Assembly (NCBI GenBank): GCA_015183035.1
Contig: JACZZP010000018.1
Span: 186,001-250,000 of the forward strand
Reading direction: 5' to 3'
Length of the DNA: 64,000 nucleotides
Origin: Meloidogyne chitwoodi
Taxonomy: Eukaryota; Nematoda; Chromadorea; Rhabditida; Meloidogynidae
A program made the position numbers and the translations under genes. The notes beneath the pieces were generated by a model, which was not told where the DNA came from, searched no databases, and saw nothing but the letters and a program-made list of their open reading frames with translations. This document shows, in pieces, positions 35,373 through 46,487 of this stretch. Each line of letters starts with the position of its first letter. Position 1 is the first letter of the stretch.

Positions 35373-38203
35373 ATGTCACATCGTGGAGTTGTTCACGAAG
35401 AGTTTTTACAGCAAGATGAGAGACGACTTCCCTTTCATTTGTCGGATAATGAATTGGTTTGTTAATTTTTTTAAATTAATAAAAGGGGATTTTGATTAAT
35501 TGAAGAGGGTTTTAACGAAATTTTTGTAGAGGGTGTGACAAAATATCCCAAAAAATTGAATTTTTTAAATTTTTTTTCTTTTTTTCAAATTAGTTATGTA
35601 AAAATCAATGCGGATTTTATGGCACTCCTCAATGCAAAGGTTTGTGTTCTCAATGCTGGAAAAATTATCAGCTTGAAAGTAAACGCCTCAATGATTACAA
35701 TAAAAATAAACAATTGCTGATGAGAAAGGAAACGTCTGATTTATCTAAAAATATTATTAAAACATCTGATGTTAGACAAACATTTCGAACACTTTTGAAA
35801 AAGTCTCCTTCAGTTTTTTCTAGTTTGTTTCTTTTTTTATTAAATTTTTACAAAAATAAGACAAAATAAGGTAATTTTTGCTTAATAATGGACGGATTAG
35901 CATTTACAACGCTTAGACTTTGGTTTTTAATAACAATTTTAAGAGAAGAAACAAAGTTGCTTCGATAGCTCAGTCGGTAGGGCATCTGATTATGTATGGG
36001 AAAGGGGGCAAGTTCGAAACTTGCCGGCGGACGGAGCTTCTATTCCTTCTTAATTTGCTTCTTTCTCTTTTTCCTTATGTCAAATAACTTTTTATACATA
36101 TTAAAAAAATATTAACCTTTCTCCATTTAATGTTTCTTTTCTTTTTTTTAAGATGAACAACTAATTTCTCAGCAATCATCTTCACTAAATATGACTTCCC
36201 ATTCTGTTATTGATGAAAGGTTTTTTTTAATTTTTTTACAGAATTTTATTAATTTTTAAAGATCATCAAGTCCTGATTCGAGCACATCTTTGGCCGATTT
36301 TCAAAAATATTTGGCCCAAAACTTTTCATTTTCCGATGCTAAAGAGTTGGAAAAGCAATGTCGTTCATTCATTGAAAAAATTACAAGGGTTTATTTTTTT
36401 ATTAATTTTATTTTTATTGGGGGAAATACTAAAAGATGATTTAATGGTTTTAATTTTACAATTCTCTTTTATTTTTTCGTTGCCTTTTTTTTTAATTCAA
36501 AAAAAATTTTTCCTCTGTTTTTCGGCAAATTAAGGAGGCAAAATAAGAGAAAATGGGGAATATTTAATTTTCTACAATTTAAATATAATAAATTGTTCAT
36601 TTTTTGAAGGATGAATTAGCTCCAATAGAAGATTTGTCCAATTCTGTTCAATCATTTTATCAAACAATGAGGGATTTTATACATAAAATATCTTCATTGC
36701 CCTTAGATTTTGATTTTGGAAAATTTATGACAGAAATTGAAACTTTTGTTTGTGTAACTGGTTATCCTGTACTTTTTGGTTCAAGGTTTTTTTTAATTAT
36801 TTTTTGGTATTTTGCTGTTTTTCCACACATTCCCAATTTGAGTGCCTCTAATAAGGGATTGCCTGAAGCAATAACATTAAATTTTTGTGTAAAAATGGAA
36901 AAAAGGCACTCAAATTGTTGGCACTGAAATGACAGGAGGTGTGGAAATATAAGAAAGTTATTAGATTTTTTTAAATTATTATTTATTTTATTTTAGAACA
37001 GAAGAAGAAACAGAAGATTTAAGTTTACAAACTCGAATTCGTTCATTAAATTGGGTTACTAATGGATTTTTGGAGACTGCATTGGATGAAACGTCTGAAC
37101 AAGTTTTTTTAAAAATTATTTTTTATTTTTTTTAATTGTATTAAAAAGGTACAAGAATATATTGACGAGGTTTTTTTTAATTAAATTTTAAATTTTTTTT
37201 AAGGCAATAACTGAAATTGTCGATTTAAACAGTCAACGTTCTGTTGTTAAAAAAATGTTTTTTTCTTTAATTAAAATTATTTTTTTTAATATTTTTTGTT
37301 TAAAGGGACTGCCTCGTTAGATGTTCAAAAAATATTTTTAATGCACTCAAAGAAAGCCGTTTCGGTGCCCCCGCGAGTGCAGACGAATTTCTTCCTGTTT
37401 TAATTTTAATTGTTTTAAAAGCAAATCCCCCATTAATTCAATCAAATTTAAAATTTGTTTGTCGTTTTGGATTACCTTCTAGACATATGCGTGGAGAATA
37501 TGGTTTTTTTTTAAATTAAAAAAAAATTTTTAATTTTTTTTGTAGGATATTATTTTACTAATCTGAGCAGGTAAGGAAAAGGAAGAGATTTTTTTAAATA
37601 GGAAATTGGTTATTAAAAAATTTTTTTTAATTTTTTTGGGTTAAAAAAGACGTAAATTGTGTTGGAAAATTTTTAAATTTTTTTGAATTTTTTCAGTGCA
37701 ATATATTTTATCCAAGATATGAGAGCTTCAAGTTTACAATTAACTAATGAAGAATTTGAAGATTATACGAGTGGAAAACGTATTCCAACATCTTTTAAAA
37801 ATTCAATGGGCACTTATGTATTTTTTTTATTTTTTTTTTAATTTTTATTTTTTTAGGTAATGAGATCTATTGGAAATTCAATAAAAAGACTTGATGGATT
37901 ATTATTTAAGCAGAAGGAATTGGTTGAAAAAGTGGAAAAACTTGAGCTTGGAATTGAAAGGTTTTTTTTAAAAAATTTGGGGATTTTTGGAATTATTTGG
38001 GCAATTAAGTGAGTGGGACTCTAATGTCCTTTTTCCAAAAGAAAAGGAATTTTTGAGTTTTTTTTAATTTTTTAAGTGATTCTACTCAATTTAAACGTCA
38101 AATAACTGAATTTATAAATGTTGATTTTCCTCAAGAAATTAAAAAAATAATTGAAAATAACAAGGAGAATGAGAAGGCTAAGGAAGAGGATTCGGGTAGT
38201 TAA
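35373..38203 (+). CDS. rabx-5: Rabex-5/RABGEF1 (A20 zinc finger and VPS9 Rab5 exchange factor)
   Basis: The protein begins [20 protein letters not shown], then an A20-type zinc finger ([20 protein letters not shown]), a linker, a helical bundle ([20 protein letters not shown]) and a VPS9 domain ([60 protein letters not shown]), followed by a C-terminal coiled coil ([16 protein letters not shown]). This is the Rabex-5 layout; the protein activates Rab5 on early endosomes and binds ubiquitin through A20. Stop is at 38201-38203. Introns contain a tRNA-like sequence and two hairpins. Confidence 0.93.
35959..36037 (+). pseudogene. tRNA-like sequence with intact T-arm and acceptor-like stem, in rabx-5 intron
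   Basis: GCTTCGATAGCTCAGTCGGT is a good 5' half with an A box; the T-arm GGCAAGTTCGAAACTTGCC pairs over six bases; the ends GCTTCG and CGGAGC can form an acceptor-like stem with wobble. The anticodon stem does not pair, so a decayed or unusual tRNA is more likely than a working one. It is sense to the host gene. Confidence 0.55.
36460..36555. repeat. Short inverted repeat in rabx-5 intron
   Basis: CTCTTTTATTTTTTCGTTGC is mirrored imperfectly by GGCAAAATAAGAGAAAA. It resembles words in the hairpin at 14614-14760. Confidence 0.4.
36821..36946. mobile_element. MITE-like inverted repeat in rabx-5 intron
   Basis: Left end TTCCACACATTCCCAATTTG then AGTGCC, right end GGCACTCAAATTG and AGGTGTGGAA. 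The arms pair over about 25 bp. Confidence 0.6.
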
Positions 38204-39390
38204 AAAAAATAATTTTTAAAAAATTATTTTATTTTTTTAGTTTTATTTAAGTAAATTATATTTTTATTAATATTTGACATTTTTTGGAAAATAATTTTTT
38301 TAAATTTTACTCTGCATTTTCTCTTCCAAGCGCAGAGCTTTTCTCTCATTTTTTTATTTATTTGTGTGCTCTCGTATTTTTTAAAGAAAAAATCACAGTT
38401 TATCCCTTTTGGATAATTACTAGTTAATAATAATGAGAATGCATATATTTATGTTTTTGTTTGTTTGTAATTCTGATTTTGTTTTTCTGATTTTCTGTTT
38501 TTGTTTGTTTGTTTTTCTGATTGTTTTTTTCTTTTTTCTTTTGTTTTTCTGATTTTGTTTTGTTCTGATTTTTAATTCGAAATATTTTGAACTATTCTCA
38601 GTTAACTCATTATAAAAAAGTTTAAGTTTTGGTGCGCATATTTCTCTTATAAAACAACAGTTACAATTTTCAGGCATTAATTAATATATATTGGAGAGTT
38701 TTTAATTAAACTTGTTTTTATATATTCATCAAAATAATTCTTTTTTATCTTTTTTTCATCAAAAAATATATATAAAAATACTCTAGTTTTTTTTTGAAGA
38801 TTTGTTTTAAAATATATAAATAAATAAATATATGATGGTCATTCACATTAAATGACAAAAAATGTGGCGGAAAAATGGTGCTTATGGCGATTATCGAATC
38901 TTCTCTTCTCCCATCAAAAAAGCAGCATTTTTACAATCCTTTTTCTCTTGTATTCCGTCAAAAACGATTTATTTTGGGGGCGATTTTTATTTAATTTCCT
39001 TTCAATAAAACGCGTAATTATTGGTTATTTATTTTTGAAAAATTGGAAAGTATCGACTGACGCAAAAAAAAATTAAATTTTTTTTATTATTTTAAAAGGG
39101 AAATTGGATTAAATAAAAATGAAAATGCTTTTAATTTTTATTTGCGAGTTTCAAATAAAAATGTACAAAAAATTAATGAAAATTTTCCAACGTTAATGCG
39201 CTTAATTCTACCCTCTAAAAGCTCGCCAAAGAAGGGTCGTGGGTTCGAACCCGGTCGATGGACATTATTTTTATTTTTTGTGAAAAAGTTTATTTGAGTA
39301 ATAATATAACTTTGGGAAGTAAACAACTTTAAAATAAAGTGCCTTTTTATTAGAATAACGTTTTTTATTCAAAAATATTTTTCTTTAAAC
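38204..39390. other. Intergenic region with TCTGATTTTGT repeats
   Basis: From about 38450 to 38580 the stretch is a degenerate repeat of TTTTTCTGATTTTGTTTGTT. The rest is A+T-rich. A tRNA-like fragment is at 39192-39264. Open frames here are repeat artefacts. Confidence 0.45.
39192..39264 (+). pseudogene. tRNA-like fragment (B box and 3' tail)
   Basis: GTGGGTTCGAACCCGGTCG is followed by ATGGACA, the same tail as other members; the A box is not clear. Confidence 0.35.
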
Positions 39391-41477
39391 ATGGCTAATT
39401 TAATTGCGACAATTTCTGTTATTTTTGTTTTAATTTATTCTTTTAATTTTAATATTAACTGGACTGAATCTCAGGTTTTTTTTAACTATAAAATACTTTT
39501 ATTTTTTATTCTTAAATTTTAGGAATTGGAACAAAGCGGAGGAGTTTCTTCTTTCATGAATTTGATAACTCCAAAAGATATTGCAGAACTTACACAAGCA
39601 GCCTCACAAATTGCGGCGCAGACTTTCAGAAGCAATGGAGAATTGATGTTAGGTTTTTTTAATATTTTAAAGTCCTGGGAAATATTGTGACCGGAATTTC
39701 CTTATAATTCAGGTAAAACAAGCGTATTTGGCTTTTTATAAGGTTTGACGAGTGTTTAAATAACTTTTAAAAGAGAAAATGCTAAGTAGTTATGTGGCTC
39801 AGTCGGTAATGCTTTAGACTTTGTTCAGAAGTGGCAGGTTCGAACCTGCCCAGTGGTAACTTAGTTTTTTAATGTTGTGGTACACCTATAAGTTTTTTAA
39901 AATGACATTTGATCCAAATTTACTATTTTAAAAATTTTAGATCCAATTCTGGGCCAGAAGTTCGTCCTGTTTCAATTGATTCTCAGCCTTCTGAGGTTTG
40001 TTTATTTTTTTAATTTTTGGAATTTTTAATTTTCTTAGATGTTTGGCCAAGGACTAACTAATTTAATGGGTCCAGTTAGACAAAGTATTGCTAATGTTTT
40101 AAGTGGACAACAACAGCCAAAAATAAAAGCATCACCACAACCTTTACAAGGAAATTTTTTTGAAGATAGAAGCAGTACATCTAACCGAGGTTTTCCTTTT
40201 TAAATTTAATTTTGGGGAGAAATGGACCTTCGACTAAATTAAAATTTTATTTTTTAAAGAAAAATATTTTTTAGGAAGCCGTTCATTAATCGAACAATTG
40301 GCAGATCAATTTCTCGGAACAACTCGGAGAGATGAAGAAAATAGTGTGAAAGGTATTGGTGTCCGATCTTCTAATTTTGCACCAACTGAAAATAAAGGAA
40401 ATAATTTTATGGAAATGGATGGAATGGTAGGACAGGTCTGTTTTGGGAGAATTTTTTAAATTTATTTTTTTTTAATTATTTTTCTCTTAGGCGATGCGTC
40501 TTTTTTCTGTAGATCGTTCAAATAATAATAATGCAGTAACTTCAGATGATAATAGATCATCAAAATCTGTTGGAGTTTTTCCAAAATTGGATCAATTATT
40601 TCCTGGTGCTCAACAAAATTTTGGCTTTAAACAAGGAGAAGGTTTTGATTTTTTTAATTTTTTAATTTTTATATATAAAGGTTGTGTCCCTTTCCTTGGA
40701 GAATTTATGGTATTTTAAATTTAAGAATTTTATTTTTTTTTCTTTAAGAAAATTGCTTATGGAAATTGTGTTAAACAGGCAGATGAGAAGGTTTGTTATT
40801 TATTTATTTAAAAAGTCAGAATATAAAATCAGAATTTTTGAATAAAATCAGAAGAATTAATTTTTAGCTTTTTTTACCTATTCTGATTTTATTTTTTTTT
40901 TCAATTTAATATTTTGTTTTGTTTAAAAATAGACTTGGGATACATGGGGAAAGGAAATAAACAATGCATTAACCGGAGGCAAGTTTTTTTTTAATATTTT
41001 TATTTAAAAAATATAAAATATTTTTGCAGGCAAAATTGATCTTTTGAGGGCAAGGTAAAATATTATAATAAAAATTAAAAAAATTAGAGACATTTTTTAG
41101 TAAAGAAACGTGTAAAAGAGGTGCAGAAAGAGAACATTGTGGACAATTAAGAAGAGCAATTAGTGGATGTGATATTCTAGGTTTTAATTTAATTTTTATT
41201 TTTTAAATTTATTTAAAAAGGATCAATTAATCTTGCTACAAATATGCAACGGTGAGTGTCTCGGTAATGAAAAAAGAAATCTTCCTTTAATTTTAATTTT
41301 TAAAAAAAGTTCTGTTTCTCGGTGTGATCAAGTAACTGGACTAATTGATCGGGTAAACTTTTTTGAAAATTTTAAATTTAAAAGAATTTTTAGAATCCAT
41401 CAACAGTTCTCAGCCAAATGAACGGTTTGATAAATGGCGAGATGGCACAAGGATTGTTAAACAATTTTCTTGGCTAA
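39391..41477 (+). CDS. Secreted protein with conserved-looking Cys-containing C-terminal domain
   Basis: The protein has an N-terminal hydrophobic signal (MANLIATISVIFVLIYSFNF) and a middle region rich in Ser/Gln/Asn. The C-terminal part contains CVKQADEKTWDTWGKEINNA, ETCKRGAEREHCGQLRRAI, GCDILGSINLATNMQR and RCDQVTGLIDR, with about five cysteines. The stop at 41475-41477 follows NNFLG. I do not recognise the family; the regular cysteine and helix pattern suggests a folded secreted domain, perhaps nematode-restricted. A tRNA-like sequence lies in the intron at about 39660-39940. It is downstream of rabx-5 on the same strand, but the gap is 1.19 kb. Confidence 0.7.
39788..39862 (+). pseudogene. 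tRNA-like sequence with perfect T-arm palindrome
   Basis: AGTTATGTGGCTCAGTCGGT and GGCAGGTTCGAACCTGCC are present; the ends AGTTAT and GTAACT pair. The anticodon stem does not close properly. It is in an intron, sense to the host. Confidence 0.55.
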
Positions 41478-41696
41478 AAAGTTGTCTCTTTCTTTCTTAA
41501 AAGGTTTGAATTTAACGGGTGATGAGATGAAGAATTGTGTTTAATTTAAAAAATAAAAGAAAATATTTATATTTGTATATAATTTAATTTTAATTAATTA
41601 ATTTTGTGCTTTGAATTTTTTTATATTTTTTAAAAGCTGTTCCTTTAGAGATTTTTGTGCATTTATTATTTAGATAATTTGTAATTTTACATGTCT

Positions 41697-41985
41697 ATTT
41701 GGTGTTTCGAAAATTTACTTCCTAAAGATTACAAAATGTCTGTCTTCTAATTTATCGCCTCCTTGTCAACTTTTTTAGAGATATCGAAATATTTCTTACT
41801 TTTAAGCATTTTAAAAGTTGACATTTTGTAATATTTCATTCAGTAAACTTTCAAAACATCGAAGAGGAGAATTTTTTAACTTTGTCTTTTAGTTTTTAGA
41901 GATATTGAAAAATTTTATCTTTGTCGACATTTTGAAAATTATGTCTGGTAATTTCTTTTAAATGTTAAATTTCGAAACACCAAAT
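41697..41985. mobile_element. MITE-like element of 289 bp with terminal inverted repeats
   Basis: The ends ATTTGGTGTTTCGAAAATTT and AAATTTCGAAACACCAAAT are inverted. Internal words ACAAAATGTC/GACATTTTGT and TTTTAGAGATAT recur in both halves. It lies between the secreted-protein gene and rbg-2. Confidence 0.7.
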
Positions 41986-42074
41986 ACAAAATGCATAAGA
42001 AATTTTTCTTTGATTAAAGGCTTATTTTTCCTTTATTTTTTTATTTTGTTTTTTAATTTTTATCTTATTTTATA

Positions 42075-44792
42075 ATGTTTTCTAGTTTTATAATGTGTAG
42101 TTCACTTAATATTATAGCTAAAATTCCTCAAATAACAATTTGTTCAATTAGCAATTTCCTCTTGACAGACAAAAAGCTACATAGAAATAACAACAAACAT
42201 TTGTTGGATGAAGACAATAAACCGGATACTGAAAAACATGTAGATTTTAATGGATTTGTAAGTTCTTTTTAATGTTGTTTTTGAGGATTAGTTATTGACC
42301 CGGGATCTTGACTCCATAAAAAACCACAAATTTCTCAAAAAATGCCCAGTCTAAACTCTGTTTACTGGAAAAATTTAGTAATTCGTCAATAACCAGTCAA
42401 TCTCTAGTTCATATATCTAGAAAACCAATTAAATCATTTCAGAGTGATGATTCAGATACTTCACAGGACCAAACAAAATGGTTAAGGCACACTCTCATTC
42501 TTGCTAGGCCAAATCTAAAAATTATAATAATTGCCTCAGTTCAAAGATTTTTGATTTTGGAACTTTCTTCATCAAAAATTATGGAAATTTCTACAAGAGT
42601 GGATGCTACAGATGAAGAGCATGTTTATATTAGTGCCTTAAATGCTTTCGGAGTTTCTTCAGGTTCAAATAAATTATTGGATGAGTGGACTTGTATTTGC
42701 GTTGTAAGAGTTTTAAGAAAATTTATTCAAATTAGAATTTTTAGGGTTTAAGTAATGGCCAATTATTATTTTATTCACAAGAAGGCAGGCTGTTATTTAC
42801 TGAAAAGTGTGCTTCTACTCCTATTGTTTCTATACGTCTTGGTCCTTCTTCTTGTCCGGGCAATCAAGGTTTTTTTAATTTATTTGTTTTGGGTATCTAT
42901 TTAGTTGCATGTATTTGAGTGTAAAATAGTAACTTTTATTAAGTTATTCTGTGGTGTGGTGGTAGTGTTGTCGGCTACACTATTGTTGGTTGGGGGTTCG
43001 AGCCCTCCAACTGTCAAATGTTTTTTACGTTTCTAATTCACAGATTTTTTAATTAAAAAATTGTTTTGATGTTTTTACTTTTATAAATTTTATTTTTTGA
43101 AAGAACTAAATTCAAAATCTTATAATATTTCTAATTTCAGAGCTAGTTTTGTTAACCAACGATTCAAGATTAATCACAATAGAAGGTTTGTCTTTATGTG
43201 TAGCACTACGAGCAGCTTCTGTTTATATTTCTACTGGTGAGAGAACATCACAAGAATTATCTACAGTTTTACAATTAAATGCTCATCAATTTAATTTGCA
43301 TAATATAAGAGGTGTTAATGATGTTTTATTGACGGGTATTACTCAAGTCTCGGCATTTGATCAATATATTGGTGCTTTTCTGGCTGGTGGACGTTCGGTT
43401 TGAACATTTTTTGTATTAGGGACCATTTTAAGAGAATGGATTCTGTTCCAGTTTCCTTTTTTTCTTGGTAATGCTCTCTGGGATTAATCCCGAGAATTTC
43501 TTTTTTAATTTGTATCTGTCCGTTGGTCTTCTCTCAGATTTTCAATAATCTAGATTATCTAAAAAAATTACTTTAGGAGCCAGTAACACGTGAACAGATG
43601 CCAACATATTTACAATATATTTGCACTGTTGGTTCTAGAGGAAAAGGAAATGAAACAAGCTATGATTCTTCACTTAAAAGGCACAGGGAATTTGTAAATT
43701 TTGTTTGGAGAAGTACACAGCCTTTGCCTGGAACATTAACTGATGCTATTTTTTCTTTAACTTCCAAGGTTTTTAATTTAAATAAGAATTAGTGTAGTCT
43801 AAGTTGGAGGAAATTTAATAAAAAAAAATTTTCTTAGATTTCTAATAATATTCCTTCATTTGGTTTTCGTTCATTTCTTGGTGTTGGCACTTCTCGTATT
43901 GATCTACCCCAAAAACATTTTCTTTCTGAAACTCCAGTTACTCAAATATATGCAAAAAGTTTTATAAAAGATGGAAAAAGAAAATCTGAGAGAACATTTG
44001 TTGCACCAAATGGATGGAATTTAATGGCAATTGTTGATAATATTGGAAGAATAATGCTTATAAATATTAAAACGAGAAGAATTTTGAGAATTTGGAAAGG
44101 GTATATTTTTTAAGAAATTTTTTGGGGTTTGTATCCTTGTATTAGTGGTAAGATTGACTTGAAATTGTATATTTATTAAATAATTAAAAGGTTATATACT
44201 AAAATAAACTTTGTGTAGTATATATGTTTGTGGTGTAGTGGTAGAGTGCTCGGTTCGCTTTTGAAAGGGCAAAGGTTCGAGTCTTACTGATGGAAAACAA
44301 TTTTTAAAACACTTAAAAATTGTTTTTATTTACTTTCTGATTTAAAATATATTTTAATTTAATAATTAATTAATTTTTTTAAAGTTATCGCCAAGCTCGT
44401 TGTGCCTGGATAGAAAGAAAAGGCTCAATATTTAAAAATAAACCGTCTAAAGTTCTTTTTCTAATTATTTATGTGCCTAGAAGAGGTTTAATTGAAGTTT
44501 GGTCAATGCAAAATGGTCCAAGAATTTCAGCTTTTGAAGTAGATGAAGGAAGATTAATTTCACTTAATTATGGTGTTTTATGTGGAAATGAAAATTTTGA
44601 TATGGAAGAGACGTCAAATGTATTTTTTCTTTCTTCAGAAGGATTATTTTATGTATTATTTTAATTAATTAATTTACTATTTTTAATTTTTTTAAGTCAA
44701 TTGATGTCCCTTTCACTGCTGTTAATTGCTCATCTGAAAATTGTAATGAAAACAAAACAATAAAAAAGAATGATGACATTATAGAAAATTAA
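42075..44792 (+). CDS. rbg-2: Rab3 GTPase-activating protein non-catalytic subunit, short (RAB3GAP2 N-terminal domain only)
   Basis: Exons give TKWLRHTLILARPNLKIIII, LDEWTCICVGLSNGQLLFYS, GRLLFTEKCASTPIVSIRLG, ELVLLTNDSRLITIEG, MLINIKTRRILRIWKGYRQA and RGLIEVWSMQNGPRISAF, the repeat-propeller N-terminal region of RAB3GAP2. That subunit pairs with RAB3GAP1 as GAP for Rab3 and exchange factor for Rab18. The frame stops at 44790-44792 after about 650 residues, whereas vertebrate proteins are about 1,390; the C-terminal domain is not found in the 400 bp before the next (opposite) gene. Two introns hold tRNA-like sequences. Confidence 0.87.
42944..43016 (+). pseudogene. tRNA-like sequence in rbg-2 intron
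   Basis: A-box-like CTGTGGTGTGGTGGTAGTG; the T-arm GTTGGGGGTTCGAGCCCTCC pairs well (the stem is longer than in a normal tRNA). Sense to host. Confidence 0.55.
44223..44298 (+). pseudogene. tRNA-like sequence in rbg-2 intron
   Basis: A-box-like GTGGTGTAGTGGTAGAGTGC, B-box GGTTCGAGTC, and the tail CTGATGGAAAAC shared with 46163-46242. Sense to host. Confidence 0.55.
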
Positions 44793-44898
44793 TTTAAAAT
44801 ATTTGGTTACAACGGCAACTGTGATTATTTAAGCCTAATTAGTCCAATAGGAAAAATACAGTATATGACTTTTGTAATAAACTTGATTTGTAAATAAA

Positions 44899-45100
44899 TT
44901 TTTAAGAGAAATCGATAAAATAAATTATCGATTTTATTAATTTTTTCAAATGGAAAAATTTAAAGTCGACGAAAATCGACGAATCTCGACGAACGTCGAC
45001 GAAAATTGACGAACGTCGACGAAAAACTATACGACGATCATGATTTTGAATAAATTTAATTTTTAAGAGAAATCGATAAAATCAATATATCGATTATAAA
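44899..45100. repeat. Direct repeats flanking a TCGACGAA array
   Basis: AAGAGAAATCGATAAAAT occurs at about 44908 and again at about 45066; between them TCGACGAA with one or two spacer bases repeats about six times (44965-45022). It lies between the 3' ends of rbg-2 and the next minus-strand gene. Confidence 0.75.
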
Positions 45101-45190
45101 ATAATTAAAATATATTTTTTATTCAAAAAAGCAGAGTATATAAAAAACAATATTTAAACATAATAATATCACACCCGTTGTCCAAAAATT

Positions 45191-46056
45191 TTATTTTCCT
45201 GAATATTTCATTCCTTTTGATAATTTTAAACCCCCTCCTCCACTTGTTCTTTCTTCAGATAATTTTCTTTTATTTAAATTAGAACCTTTGTTTTTATTTT
45301 CTGAATGTTTATGAGACGTTGTTTCTTCAGAAAAATTCAAATTTTTCTTTTTTGAATTTTCTTGTTCTGAGTAATAAAGATTGTAGACGAGGTATGTGCA
45401 TTCATGAGAAATTATATGCTCCTAAAATATATAAATTGCAATGAACAGACAATTGACAAAAATGAATTGGACGTTTAGTAATTTTGAATCGTTTTACCAT
45501 TTTGAGATTTTTGTCAATTGACCATTTAGTCATTTTTGTTTCGTTTCTGTCAAAATTATTATGGGACATTTTGGTCAAAAAAGTTATGGGACGTTTTGGT
45601 CAAAAATGGTATGGGACATTCGGTCAAAATTATTATGGGACATTTCGGTCAAAAATTGTTATGGGACATTTCGGTCAAAAATTGTTATGGGACGTTTCGG
45701 TCAAAAAAGTTATGGGACATTTCGGTCAAAATTATTATGGGACATTTCGGTCAAAAATTGTTATGGGACATTTCGGTCAAAAATGGTTATGGGACCATCT
45801 CATTTATTGGAATTTCACTAAACCCCAGCCCTACTATTTATAAATTATATTAAAAAACCTGATATTTTTTCTCTCCAACAATTTGTTGTCCACATTCACA
45901 GCAAAGTCGGCTTCTCATCTCTGAATCTCTAACTCTAACATTGTCATATCTTCTTTGTGGAGTCACAAAATCTCTTTTGTTATTTCGACTGGTAGAAGCT
46001 TGTCCCTTTGTTGGTGAATTAAATAATTTTCTTTTTTCACTAAAAGGACGTTGCAT
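45191..46056 (-). CDS. Small Lys/Ser-rich protein with a CxxC motif, unknown
   Basis: Two exons (46056-45859 and 45421-45191) join in phase 0 to 142 residues. The first part, MQRPFSEKRKLFNSPTKGQA, is followed by RLCCECGQQIVGEKKYQ; the second, HIISHECTYLVYNLYYSEQE, by a basic Lys/Ser/Asn-rich tail ending KLSKGMKYSGK. CxxC followed by H..C about 20 residues later could bind zinc. No family is recognised; a nuclear protein is possible from composition. The intron is filled by a 26-bp tandem array. Confidence 0.65.
45556..45797. repeat. Tandem array, unit about 26 bp, nine copies
   Basis: The unit TTATGGGACATTTCGGTCAA plus AAATTG recurs nine times with small changes and ends in a partial copy. 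It lies wholly in the intron of the small Lys-rich gene and is open in three plus-strand frames, which makes spurious ORFs. Confidence 0.9.
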
Positions 46057-46162
46057 TTTTTAAAAATAAATAAAATAATATATTCTAAAAAATGAAAAGA
46101 ATTTAATTAATTAAAAAAAAATTATTTTCAATGCTGAGGGATCGTTTTTAGCAGAGTTAAAA

Positions 46163-46242
46163 TGACTTTCCATCAGCGGGATTCGAACCCATACCTGCAG
46201 ATTTAATTAAACTAGCCCTTTTCCACTACACCAAGAAATCAC
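46163..46242 (-). pseudogene. tRNA-like sequence, intergenic
   Basis: Minus-strand reading gives TTGGTGTAGTGGAAAAGG and GGGTTCGAATCCC, with the tail GCTGATGGAAAGTC; the ends TGATTTC and GAAAGTCA pair partly. Same strand as both flanking genes. Confidence 0.55.
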
Positions 46243-46487
46243 TTAATAGAAATTTTTAAAATTCTACCCAAATATCATTGGATTTTTATTAAAAATTAAT
46301 TATTTAAGTAAAAAAATTTTTTTTAATGTTTTTTGGTTTAAAAAATATAAATAAACCTCCCCCAGCACTGAAAAAAATATACAATTAAAATAAAAATATA
46401 AAATAAATATTTTCGTTTTAAATAACGACTTATACAAATTAAAAAAATATATATTTAAAATTAAATTTTTAAATTTATTTATATAAA

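Larger units (their letters stand above)
23631..38203 (+). other. Candidate operon or tightly packed six-gene string
   Basis: Six plus-strand genes follow with gaps of 164, 280, 227, 422 and 385 bp (drg-1, DMAC2-like, ksr, prp-19, SLC25A15-like, rabx-5). Each start codon is preceded within about 0-40 bp by a T-rich AG (for example TTTTTTTTTAG before 25421, TATTTTAG before 27912, TTTTTTAG directly before 33211). Nematode operons show this pattern. The gaps are longer than usual for C. elegans, so this remains a hypothesis. Confidence 0.4.

Noticed and set aside
38420..39076. ORFs in the gap after rabx-5
   Set aside because: They follow TCTGATTTTGT repeats and A+T-rich sequence with no protein-like features.
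45484..45853. Overlapping ORFs of 86-119 codons with repeated YGTFRSK-like peptides
   Set aside because: They are products of the 26-bp tandem array inside an intron and are open in all forward frames.
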